Of a stretch of DNA of 57,301 bases, positions 7,536 through 15,390 are shown piece by piece; position 1 is the stretch's first letter, and each line of letters starts with the position of its first letter. Below the pieces are notes generated by a model. That model searched no databases and was not told where the DNA came from. It saw only the letters and a list, made by a program, of their open reading frames with translations. The stretch covers positions 1-57,301 of the forward strand of contig CANOBK010000010.1 of the NCBI GenBank assembly GCA_947564265.1. Direction: 5' to 3'. The position numbers and the translations under genes were made by a program. Source of the stretch: an uncultured Caryophanales bacterium (GTDB lineage: Bacteria > Bacillota_I > Bacilli_A > RF39 > UBA660).

Positions 7536-9463
7536 TAGAGAAGGGGCAAAAAATTAATGATCGTTATGAGATCATTAAAAGTATTGGTGAAGGTGGTATG
7601 GCCAATGTTTATCTAGCCTATGATACCATTTTAGATCGCCGAGTAGCAATTAAAGTACTAAGAGGAGATTTATCAAACGATGAAAAATTTGTTCGTCGTT
7701 TTCAAAGGGAAGCGTTATCTGCTTCTAGTTTATCCCATCCAAATATTGTAGAAATGTATGATGTTGGTGAAGATAATGGAATCTATTATATCGTCATGGA
7801 GTATATAGAAGGTAAAACATTAAAACAATTAATTAAGAAGAGAGGTAGCCTAACTTTAAGTGAAGCGATTGATATTATGCTTCAATTGACAGATGGTATT
7901 TCTCAAGCACATGATAGTTATATTATCCATCGCGATTTAAAACCACAAAACATTTTGATTAAAGACGATGGGCTTATTAAAATCACGGACTTTGGAATTG
8001 CTATGGCATTAAATAGTACTCAGTTAACACAGACAAATTCTGTGATGGGGTCTGTTCATTACTTGCCTCCAGAACAAGCAAGTGGAAAGGGTTCCACAAT
8101 TCGTAGTGATATTTATTCTATGGGAATTTTATTCTATGAATTATTAACTGGAAATCTTCCTTTTAAAGGAGATAATGCAGTTGAGATTGCTTTAAAACAG
8201 ATGCGAGATGATATTCCAAGAATTCGCAAGAAAAATCCAGCAATTCCTCAGAGTGTTGAAAATGTTGTATTAAAGGCAACGGCTAAGAATCCAAAAAACC
8301 GTTATGCAGATGTCAAAGAAATGCATGCAGATTTATTAACCGTGTTGAATGATGAGAGAATGGATGAAAAAAGAATCGAATTCAAGTATCCAGAACATGA
8401 GTTAGATGAAAATACGAAAACAATTAGTTCTGTTAAGAAAAAAACAGATGAAAAAATAAAAGAAACAGAAGAAGAAAAGGAAAAAAGTGAAGAAGTAGTT
8501 CCTGTTGTAGAAAAAGAAAAGCCAGAGGAAACAGAAGTAGAAGAAAAAGAAAAAGAAAAACAACTAGAGAATGAGGAAAAGAAAGACGAAGTAGAAGAAA
8601 CAGATTCTGAAGATGAAGAAATCGAAGAAGATCAACTGGTAAAACGTACAAATAAAGTAATTTGGATTCTAACAGGGATCTTTACAGTTGCTGTTATTGC
8701 TGTTGTTAGTTTTTTCCTTGTTGTTCCTTACTTCACCAAAACTCCAGATATAGAAGTCCCTAAAGTTGCAGAAATGACGGTAATTGATGCCGAAAAAGAA
8801 TTAAAAAAAGCGGGCTTTGAAGTCGCAATAGAAACGATGAAAGAAGAAAGTAGTACGATTGAAAAAGGACTCGTAATTAAAACTTCTCCTGCTGCTGGTA
8901 GAACCGTAAAAAAAGGAACTGTCATTACGATTTATGAATCGACAGGAGAAATGGTTTACGAAGTAGAAGACTATACGGGAAAGAATTATATCGAGGTAAA
9001 AACTGAGCTAGAGAAGATTTATGGATTAGAAGTATTAATTGAAGAAAAAGAATTGGATGATCCTGAAGAATTTACTTCTCAACAAGTCGTAAGTCAAAAT
9101 ATTGAACCAGGAACTACCTTAACAAAGGGAGATGAAATTATTCTTTATATTCCAAAAGGGGATGATGGATTTCCAGACATGGTAGCGGAAGGATGGAGTG
9201 TAGATGATGCACAAGCATTATGTGATAAATATGGAGTTATTTTAGAAATTCAATATGAGGAAACGATTGAACAGCCTGAAGGAACGATTCTTGCTCAGTC
9301 TAGAACTGCGAAAACACCAATGATTAAGGGAAGTAAATTCAGAATTACTGTTGCCAAAACGCCAGTGATTGAATCAACACCAGCGCCAACTCCAACACCA
9401 AGTCCTACGCCTTCTCATACACCAACACCGACACCTGATTCTTCAGATGAGACAGATGAATAA
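7532..9463 (+). CDS. prkC: PASTA-domain Ser/Thr protein kinase (PrkC/StkP/PknB type)
   Basis: This is a 643-residue membrane kinase that senses wall material outside and phosphorylates Ser/Thr targets inside. The kinase domain (residues 12-270) has GEGGMANV, Lys41 in VAIKVL, HRDLKPQN with Asp135, TDFG and an activation loop with several Thr. A Lys/Glu-rich juxtamembrane stretch covers residues 290-370. The membrane helix is at about 376-398. Three PASTA domains follow at about 401-471, 472-544 and 545-612. A Pro-Thr tail (TPAPTPTPSPTPSHTPTPTP) ends the protein; this tail recurs in other exported proteins of the window. The start overlaps the stp stop. Downstream is rsgA, the usual order. Confidence 0.96.
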   Translation: MIEKGQKINDRYEIIKSIGEGGMANVYLAYDTILDRRVAIKVLRGDLSNDEKFVRRFQREALSASSLSHPNIVEMYDVGEDNGIYYIVMEYIEGKTLKQLIKKRGSLTLSEAIDIMLQLTDGISQAHDSYIIHRDLKPQNILIKDDGLIKITDFGIAMALNSTQLTQTNSVMGSVHYLPPEQASGKGSTIRSDIYSMGILFYELLTGNLPFKGDNAVEIALKQMRDDIPRIRKKNPAIPQSVENVVLKATAKNPKNRYADVKEMHADLLTVLNDERMDEKRIEFKYPEHELDENTKTISSVKKKTDEKIKETEEEKEKSEEVVPVVEKEKPEETEVEEKEKEKQLENEEKKDEVEETDSEDEEIEEDQLVKRTNKVIWILTGIFTVAVIAVVSFFLVVPYFTKTPDIEVPKVAEMTVIDAEKELKKAGFEVAIETMKEESSTIEKGLVIKTSPAAGRTVKKGTVITIYESTGEMVYEVEDYTGKNYIEVKTELEKIYGLEVLIEEKELDDPEEFTSQQVVSQNIEPGTTLTKGDEIILYIPKGDDGFPDMVAEGWSVDDAQALCDKYGVILEIQYEETIEQPEGTILAQSRTAKTPMIKGSKFRITVAKTPVIESTPAPTPTPSPTPSHTPTPTPDSSDETDE

Positions 9464-9481
9464 AACAAAATAGGGGGGCTC

Positions 9482-10312
9482 ATGCAAGGACAGATTGTAA
9501 AAATTGTAAGTAATTTATATACCGTTTCGAATGAACAAGGAAGATTTTCTTGTCATTCGAGAGGTAAATTTAGAAATGATAAGATTACACCTTTAGTAGG
9601 GGATTATGTAAAATTTGATGAGAAAGAATGTTATATCCTAGAAATTCTTCCAAGGAAGAATTCTTTAGTGCGTCCTTTTGTTAGTAATGTAGATCAAGGC
9701 TTAATTGTCACAAGTGTGAAACATCCAGATTTTTCATCAAACTTGTTAGACAAGTTAATTGTGACTTTAGAACAGCATCAAATTGAACCAATTCTTTGTT
9801 TTTCTAAGTGGGATTTACTATCCGAAGAAGAAACAAAAGAGATGGAAACAATTTGTGATTATTATAAAAAGATTGGGTATCCAGTAGTTAAAAATACAGA
9901 ACTTGAGAAAATTAAATCCCTTTTAAATGGCAAAACAACCGTATTTACTGGTCAAACAGGAGCGGGAAAATCCAGTCTCATGAACAAATTAGATTCGAAT
10001 CTTTCCTTAGAAACAGGAGAAATTTCTGAAGCATTAGGACGAGGAAAACATACGACAAGACATGTGGAATTAATGGAAATGTATGGAGGAAAGGTCCTAG
10101 ATACTCCAGGTTTTTCTTCTCTTGATTTTCAAGGAGTGGAAAAAGAGGAAATTCGAGATGCCTTTATCGAATTTCAAAATTATCCATGCCCTTTTCGAGA
10201 TTGCATGCATCAGTTTGAAAGAGAATGCGAAGTTAAAAAGAATGTGGAAAATGGGAATATTTTGTCTTCTCGTTATGAAAATTATATTAAATTTTTAAAT
10301 CCAAAACGGTAG
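9482..10312 (+). CDS. rsgA: Ribosome small subunit-dependent GTPase A
   Basis: This 276-residue circularly permuted GTPase acts late in 30S maturation. The order of motifs is that of the family: N-terminal OB fold, then G4 (SKWDL) before the P-loop GQTGAGKSSLMN, then DTPGF, and a C-terminal zinc motif in CPFRDCMHQFERECEV. A purine-rich GGGGGG ribosome binding site lies eight bases before ATG 9482. It follows prkC by 18 bases and precedes rpe by 15, so it belongs to the same operon. Confidence 0.96.
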   Translation: MQGQIVKIVSNLYTVSNEQGRFSCHSRGKFRNDKITPLVGDYVKFDEKECYILEILPRKNSLVRPFVSNVDQGLIVTSVKHPDFSSNLLDKLIVTLEQHQIEPILCFSKWDLLSEEETKEMETICDYYKKIGYPVVKNTELEKIKSLLNGKTTVFTGQTGAGKSSLMNKLDSNLSLETGEISEALGRGKHTTRHVELMEMYGGKVLDTPGFSSLDFQGVEKEEIRDAFIEFQNYPCPFRDCMHQFERECEVKKNVENGNILSSRYENYIKFLNPKR

Positions 10313-10327
10313 ATTGGAGTTGAGTTT

Positions 10328-10972
10328 ATGAAAATAGCAGCATCTTTTTTATCTTGTAAAAACATAGAAAAAGGAATTCAAAAATTATCGGCAACTGATG
10401 CAGATTTTATTCATGTGGATTTAATGGATGGAACTCTTTATAAGGGAAGAAAATTTTCTGTTCGCAAATTAAAAAAGATTTTTAAACATACAAGGAAACG
10501 TCTAGATGTTCATTTAATGGTGAAAAAGCCAAAAAAATATATTAGGAAATTTTCTATGTTAAATACAGAAAGTATCACATTTCAAATTGAAACAGAGAAA
10601 AATATTGAGAAGAATCTTGAACTCATTCACAGTTTCGGAATTAAATGTGGTCTTGCGATCAGTCCAGATACAGAAATTTCTAGATTAAGACCATACTTAG
10701 ATAAGATTGATATGATTTTGGTTATGTCGATTGTTCCTGGTTTTGGTGGACAAGCTTTTAAGGAAGAAAGTATTTCTAGAATTGAAATGATTCATAAAAT
10801 GATTCAGGAAGCAAATTTAGATGTGAAAATTAGTGTTGATGGTGGTATCAATGATGAGACTATCAAAAAACTAAAGTATGTTGATCAAGTTGTCGCAGGT
10901 AGCTATATTACCAATCAAAAAAACTTTCAAGAGCCTATTGATTGTTTAAGAAAAAGTGCTGGATTAAGGTGA
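10328..10972 (+). CDS. rpe: Ribulose-phosphate 3-epimerase
   Basis: This is a 214-residue TIM-barrel enzyme interconverting ribulose-5-phosphate and xylulose-5-phosphate in the pentose phosphate pathway. Visible motifs are SFLSC, FIHVDLMDGTLY (metal-binding Asp), VHLMVKKPKKYI, the phosphate loop VPGFGGQAF and SVDGGIND. The usual DGxFVPN segment is replaced by DGTLYKGRK, so this is a divergent member, though the key Asp and His residues are kept. The rsgA-rpe order is conserved in Firmicutes. Confidence 0.93.
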   Translation: MKIAASFLSCKNIEKGIQKLSATDADFIHVDLMDGTLYKGRKFSVRKLKKIFKHTRKRLDVHLMVKKPKKYIRKFSMLNTESITFQIETEKNIEKNLELIHSFGIKCGLAISPDTEISRLRPYLDKIDMILVMSIVPGFGGQAFKEESISRIEMIHKMIQEANLDVKISVDGGINDETIKKLKYVDQVVAGSYITNQKNFQEPIDCLRKSAGLR

Positions 10973-10976
10973 GAAT

Positions 10977-11702
10977 ATGAATCATAATGGTTTAATTATA
11001 GTAGTAGTGGGAGAAACAGGGAGCGGAAAGTCCTTTATCACTAGGAATATTCTTCCTAATTATCCCTATATAAAGACAGTTACAAAATATACAACGAGAG
11101 GGTCTAGAGTTGATGAGAAAGATGTAATGGATGTTAAGGGAGATGTGCCACTTGAGGAAGTTATCAAAATGGAATATCAATATGTAAATCCCTTTAATCA
11201 ACAATATTATGGGATAAAAAAATCAGAAATTGATCAGGCATTAGAAGAAGGAAAAATCCCTTGTATTGATTTATCTAGTGAAAATGCTTATTTAAAATTG
11301 AGACAGGATTATCCTGGTAAAGTACTATTACTAAAAGTAGTCCCATATTTTGATGAGGAAACAATGAAAGCTACCTTTGAAAAGCAAGGGAGAGATTCTA
11401 AAGAATTTGAAGAAAGAAAAGATGCTCTAAGTCATCCATTAACTGATTGGGCATATTCTTATGATGATATGAGAGAGATTGTCAATCCATATTTTCTAAG
11501 AAACTGTCCAGAAAGTATATCTTATAGTATTGTAGTACAAAGACTTGAACGAATTATTCAAGGAGAATGCAGGGCCGATTTGGGGTGTAGTTTGATGAAT
11601 GATTATGAAACATCTCGAGAACTTTATCAATATTTCTATTACTATTCGAAAAATCGACCAATTGACCGAGAAATGAGCTTTTCAAAGGCAAGTCAGAAAT
11701 AA
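10977..11702 (+). CDS. Guanylate kinase-like P-loop protein
   Basis: This is a 241-residue protein beginning with a Walker A motif (VVGETGSGKSFITR). It then shows a guanylate-kinase-like GMP-binding pattern: TKYTTRGSRVDEKD, QYYGIKKSEIDQALEEG and CIDLSSENA. The C-terminal 90 residues extend beyond the approximately 200-residue enzyme and do not match it. A true Gmk is therefore doubtful; a paralogue phosphorylating another nucleotide, or a regulatory protein, is possible. It starts four bases after rpe, in the position where thiN often sits, and appears to end the operon. Confidence 0.6.
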   Translation: MNHNGLIIVVVGETGSGKSFITRNILPNYPYIKTVTKYTTRGSRVDEKDVMDVKGDVPLEEVIKMEYQYVNPFNQQYYGIKKSEIDQALEEGKIPCIDLSSENAYLKLRQDYPGKVLLLKVVPYFDEETMKATFEKQGRDSKEFEERKDALSHPLTDWAYSYDDMREIVNPYFLRNCPESISYSIVVQRLERIIQGECRADLGCSLMNDYETSRELYQYFYYYSKNRPIDREMSFSKASQK

Positions 11703-11799
11703 TGAATAAAAAAGGAATCTAAATGGTTACTTTTCCTATGTAAAATAAAGACAAAAATAGAAAAAGATTTCTCTCTCTTTTGCTTTTTAGCGTAATTTA

Positions 11800-11808
11800 T
11801 GTTGTAAT
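11800..11808 (+). promoter_or_regulatory. Possible extended -10 (TGTTGTAAT)
   Basis: The 138-bp gap before the leucine-rich-repeat gene contains TG-T-TGTAAT, a one-base variant of the extended -10 seen elsewhere in the window. I see nothing else in this gap. Confidence 0.45.
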
Positions 11809-11840
11809 TAATATAAGAAATAAAGTAAAAAGGTGATATT

Positions 11841-14138
11841 ATGGAGAATGTAGATAGTAAAAAATGGGAAATCAAAGGGAATGATTTGGAACGGTATTTC
11901 GGAACGGATGAAGAAATTGTCATACCTGATGGTGTAGTCTGGATTAATAAATATGCATTTAATGAATATCGACGTAACCACTATCCAATCAAAAAGCTAA
12001 CAATTCCTGGTACCATACCATCGATTCCAGCTAATCTTTTTAAAAATATGCCAATCGAAGAATTGGTGCTTGGGGAAGGTGTATCTAGTATTAGAGAATC
12101 TGCTTTTCAAAACAGTGGAATAAAAAAATTAAAATTACCAAGTACTGTGAAGTATATTGAGGATAATGCCTTTACTCATTGTAATTTTATGGAAACAGAG
12201 TTAATTTTAGATGAAGGGTTAGGAAAGATTGATCAATTTGCTTTTTATGCTTGCTCTTTTAAAAAATTAACAGTTTCTGGTACTAAAAAATTTATTCCAT
12301 CTTATTTTTTGAATCATGCATCGATAGAAGAATTAATAATTAAGGAGGGTGTATCTGAGATTGAATACTCTGCTTTTTGTAGTACTGGAATCAAAAAATT
12401 AGTATTGCCAAGTACAATAAGAAGTATTCAAGGCTCTGCTTTTGCTAATTGTAATTTGACAACGTTAGTTTTAAATGAAGGCCTAGAAGAAATTGGTCCT
12501 AATGCTTTTAGTAATAATCCACTTACTACCATTATTTTTCCTAAAACTTTATCTGAAATCAATTTTGATCATTCCTTTGATTTAGGACATAGAGATACTG
12601 AGTTAGAGATTGTTTGTCATTTTCGGCATATAGATAGTCATATAAAATGTCAACGGAAGCGACTGAAATGTAATCTAACAGTTCTTATTGATGACGATTT
12701 CAATTATCCTGTGGCTTATGATTTTATTCAAGATATTAAAGAAGTAAATGTGGATATGAAAGTGAATCGGATTACTTTTATTGGTTATATAAAAAAATTT
12801 AATTTATCTCTTCTAAAAAATGCTGCTAAAAAAGCAGGAATCGAAATAGAAATGGTTGAAGATACAAATGGTTTTGTGAGAAACGAATTGGTAGGCTCTA
12901 AAACAAAAAAAGAAGAGGAATTCGATTATCATAGTGGTGATTTAGAAATTGATGAATTGATAGATAAAATAAAAGAAAAAAGTGAGATTTTAGAAGATTC
13001 TGTTAAGGAAGGATTACTTGAGAAGATAGAGATATTAATTCAGACATATCAAAAAAATTTGAAAGATTTAAAACCAACCTTAGAATCAGAGAGTCAGATT
13101 ACTTTAAGAACTTATCAAACACCACAGTCTTTAAGAAATCAATTGATTGTTGATTTACAGGCAATTGATATGAATTTTATTCATTTAGATGATAATTTTA
13201 ATTTGAAAGAGAAAATCGATCAATATCAAAAAATCTTGGAAGATTCCAGTATACCAGAAGCAAAACAACAAATAGAATCTATGGAAGATAAAATCAAACA
13301 AATGAAATATTGTGCTTCTGTTATGGGAAATTCAGCGATTCAAAATGAGGCTCTTACAATCTTAACAGAAATAGAAAACAAGTTGTTAGTACCTTCTTTC
13401 GATACATTTACTTTACAATTTCCTACTAATTTTTATACTTTTGAACAAGAATTAACCGATCGATTAGATCAATTGTATGAAAAAGTACAAAATGCTTATA
13501 TACTTTATCAATCTCTTAATGGAGTGGTTGAAGATTCTTTAGGAGAAGATATCCAATCTTTAGAAATGATTATCAATTCCTTGGATTCAAAAAATAAAAT
13601 GGAGTATCAAGAACAGCTTCATCAAATTCGAACTAAATATTTAGAACAAATTCAATCATTGCAGGTAGATAGTGAAAGCAAATTGCAAGTTCGTGAAGAT
13701 TTAATGCCAATATTAGAAAATCTGGCAAAACTGGTTCCTAATTTGATGGGAAAACGAGATGTATTAAACGATATTGATGTAGCTAAAAAAATAATCTTAG
13801 AAGAAAATAAAGAGGTGTTAGGAGCTATTACGAGTAGTGTTTTAGATACTATGTCTTTATTGGAAAACAATAATTTGGATGAATCTTTGAAGGAAACTGT
13901 TAAGGTGTCCATGCTTCAAATTTTAGAAAATTCTTATCAAAATATCGTTGAAGATTCATTTGTATTGGAAGAAAGAGAAGACAGTCCTATCAAAAATCTA
14001 GACTGGAATTTACGAGCTACTATAAAAATATTGAAAGAGATTTATAAAATACAAGACTTTGTTCATAGAACGATTCAGTATAATGAAACAATTCAGGGAT
14101 TTCATTATGAATCAGGAAAATCAAGTGCAAAAAACTGA
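11841..14138 (+). CDS. BspA-like leucine-rich repeat protein with coiled-coil C-terminus
   Basis: This 765-residue protein has no signal peptide. Residues 20 to about 245 are BspA/LRR_5-type repeats of about 23-47 residues with IRESAFQNSGIKKLKLPSTV, IEYSAFCSTGIKKLVLPST and IGPNAFSNNPLTTI. The rest (about 330-765) is Glu/Lys/Gln-rich and predicted helical or coiled coil, with a long stretch of heptad-like leucines. LRR_5 repeats are usually found on secreted surface proteins, so their presence on an apparently cytoplasmic protein is unusual. A good AAGGTGAT ribosome binding site precedes ATG 11841. It is a single-gene unit with its own terminator. A scaffold or protein-binding role is inference. 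Confidence 0.75.
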   Translation: MENVDSKKWEIKGNDLERYFGTDEEIVIPDGVVWINKYAFNEYRRNHYPIKKLTIPGTIPSIPANLFKNMPIEELVLGEGVSSIRESAFQNSGIKKLKLPSTVKYIEDNAFTHCNFMETELILDEGLGKIDQFAFYACSFKKLTVSGTKKFIPSYFLNHASIEELIIKEGVSEIEYSAFCSTGIKKLVLPSTIRSIQGSAFANCNLTTLVLNEGLEEIGPNAFSNNPLTTIIFPKTLSEINFDHSFDLGHRDTELEIVCHFRHIDSHIKCQRKRLKCNLTVLIDDDFNYPVAYDFIQDIKEVNVDMKVNRITFIGYIKKFNLSLLKNAAKKAGIEIEMVEDTNGFVRNELVGSKTKKEEEFDYHSGDLEIDELIDKIKEKSEILEDSVKEGLLEKIEILIQTYQKNLKDLKPTLESESQITLRTYQTPQSLRNQLIVDLQAIDMNFIHLDDNFNLKEKIDQYQKILEDSSIPEAKQQIESMEDKIKQMKYCASVMGNSAIQNEALTILTEIENKLLVPSFDTFTLQFPTNFYTFEQELTDRLDQLYEKVQNAYILYQSLNGVVEDSLGEDIQSLEMIINSLDSKNKMEYQEQLHQIRTKYLEQIQSLQVDSESKLQVREDLMPILENLAKLVPNLMGKRDVLNDIDVAKKIILEENKEVLGAITSSVLDTMSLLENNNLDESLKETVKVSMLQILENSYQNIVEDSFVLEEREDSPIKNLDWNLRATIKILKEIYKIQDFVHRTIQYNETIQGFHYESGKSSAKN

Positions 14139-14162
14139 AATAGAATTTATTTCAGTTTTTTT
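14131..14162 (+). terminator. Rho-independent terminator overlapping the stop codon
   Basis: A 12-bp stem (14131-14142 with 14148-14159) with a GAATT loop and a T run lies across the TGA at 14136. Confidence 0.85.
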
Positions 14163-14199
14163 GTATGTTACTATATAGGAAATAAAAAAATAAGCAATA

Positions 14200-14412
14200 T
14201 TACTCGCTTACTTCAGTATTTTGTTCTTCAACTTTTTCTACTTTTTCATTTTTTCTAGAAGTTCTAATTTCTCTAGCACTTAATCTTACTTTCGTTCCAT
14301 CTTCTAACGTAACTACTTGTAAATTAACTCCTTGTTTTTTTCTAGTAGCATTTAATGCATGAGAACGTTTATTTCCGAATAAAGGCTTCTTACTTGTAAT
14401 ACTAACTGGCAT
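14200..14412 (-). CDS. rpmB: 50S ribosomal protein bL28
   Basis: This is a 70-residue ribosomal protein of the large subunit. The start is the internal ATG at 14412, giving MPVSITSKKPLFGNKRSHALN with AAAGGAGGA directly upstream; the open frame extends further but without a ribosome binding site. The conserved GNKRSHALNATRKK and VRLSAREIRT segments identify it. It lacks the zinc-binding cysteines (a C-minus form) and carries a short acidic tail (EKVEEQNTEVSE) beyond the family core. It is transcribed alone on the minus strand. Confidence 0.95.
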   Translation of the reverse strand: MPVSITSKKPLFGNKRSHALNATRKKQGVNLQVVTLEDGTKVRLSAREIRTSRKNEKVEKVEEQNTEVSE

Positions 14413-14452
14413 TTCTTTTCCTCCTTTTAATACATAATAACTTGCGCTTATA

Positions 14453-14481
14453 ACTTTATCATAATTTATAAGGAATGTCAA
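14453..14481 (-). promoter_or_regulatory. Probable rpmB promoter
   Basis: Reading the minus strand, a consensus TTGACA (14476-14481) is followed by weak -10 candidates around 14453-14460 (GATAAA at 15 bp, TAAAGT at 17 bp). The -35 is convincing; the -10 is not settled. Confidence 0.5.
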
Positions 14482-14491
14482 ATGATTTTCA

Positions 14492-15292
14492 TTATTTTCC
14501 TTTAGTAAAAGAAGAACCGCTCATAATTTTTTGAATCACCTTTTGACTCATTTCTTCTTGTTTCTTCCAATAATCAAGAAATTCTATAGAATAAGAAAAA
14601 CAATACTTCCTTTTGATATTGTCAATTTGCATCATCAAATCCATTGTCTCAATTTGTTTTAGATAATTAAAAAACTCTGGGTATCGATTTAAAAACTCTG
14701 TATAATCATTTAATTTCATTGAAAAAAATGGGTTTAAGTAAAAGAAACTTTCGAAGACATCTTTTTCTGAATCGAAACTTGCAAAAGAGTAGGAATAATC
14801 ATACATGGGAGCCCAAAATAAATTTTCTTTTTCTTGATATAACATTGTATTACAACTATAACGATCTGTTTGTCTCATATAGGTATCAATGGCGAATGTT
14901 TGATAAAGTGTCATTAAGAATTTTTCTTTCATAGGTTTACTTTTTGATTGTCCTAGAAAGAACGGAATAAAATCCTCATAACAGTCTTTGTCTTTTTTTT
15001 TCTTTTTCCAATTGGAGAAAGCGAATTCTTTTAAATCATCTGGGTAACATTCTTTTTGTTCTAAGAATGGAAAGGATGCTAAATAGTAGATATTATCTTT
15101 TAACAGAAGAAAATAGTGAATGGTGTCTCTCCCCATAAAAGTTGCAATTTCTTCCCCTAAAAGTTCACGGAAGGAAAAACTTTTTCGAAATACTCGTTTT
15201 CCGTCACAGAAAGAAATATAAGAACTCTTTTCATCTGGAACAGTAAACGGTGTGTCTTTCGTTTTGATATCTTCCAGTTTATTGTAATCCAT
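14492..15292 (-). CDS. HipA-like protein (putative kinase fold)
   Basis: This 266-residue protein is not assigned with certainty. Its centre (about residues 131-168) has DTYMRQTDRYSCNTML followed by LFWAPMYDYSYSF. This matches the catalytic loop (D-x-N-type, DR...N) and the metal-binding D of HipA/CtkA-like kinases, as in GNTDRH..N...APLYD. The N-terminal HipA domain is reduced or missing, and a clear ATP-binding Lys is not obvious. It could be a small HipA-like kinase or a pseudokinase; no HipB-like antitoxin gene is adjacent. AAGGGAG upstream supports the ATG at 15292. It is divergent from dnaE. Confidence 0.5.
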   Translation of the reverse strand: MDYNKLEDIKTKDTPFTVPDEKSSYISFCDGKRVFRKSFSFRELLGEEIATFMGRDTIHYFLLLKDNIYYLASFPFLEQKECYPDDLKEFAFSNWKKKKKDKDCYEDFIPFFLGQSKSKPMKEKFLMTLYQTFAIDTYMRQTDRYSCNTMLYQEKENLFWAPMYDYSYSFASFDSEKDVFESFFYLNPFFSMKLNDYTEFLNRYPEFFNYLKQIETMDLMMQIDNIKRKYCFSYSIEFLDYWKKQEEMSQKVIQKIMSGSSFTKGK

Positions 15293-15357
15293 AAGACGAT
15301 GCTCCCTTCAAAATAAGCATATTCTATCATAAATTTCTAGTGAAGTCCATCTTTTTG

Positions 15358-15366
15358 TGGTAGAAT
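15358..15366 (+). promoter_or_regulatory. Extended -10 promoter of dnaE
   Basis: TG-G-TAGAAT lies 25 bp before the dnaE start, with GAAAGGAGAGG as ribosome binding site between them. Confidence 0.6.
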
Positions 15367-15390
15367 ATAACTGAGAAAGGAGAGGGTTCT

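Noticed and set aside
8433-8651. Minus-strand frame with a hydrophobic, Leu/Phe-rich product
   Set aside because: It is the antisense reading of the Lys/Glu-rich juxtamembrane part of prkC; there is no promoter or ribosome binding site.
10977-11702. Thiamine pyrophosphokinase, expected after rpe in this operon
   Set aside because: The protein begins with a Walker A P-loop and has guanylate-kinase-like motifs, which ThiN lacks.
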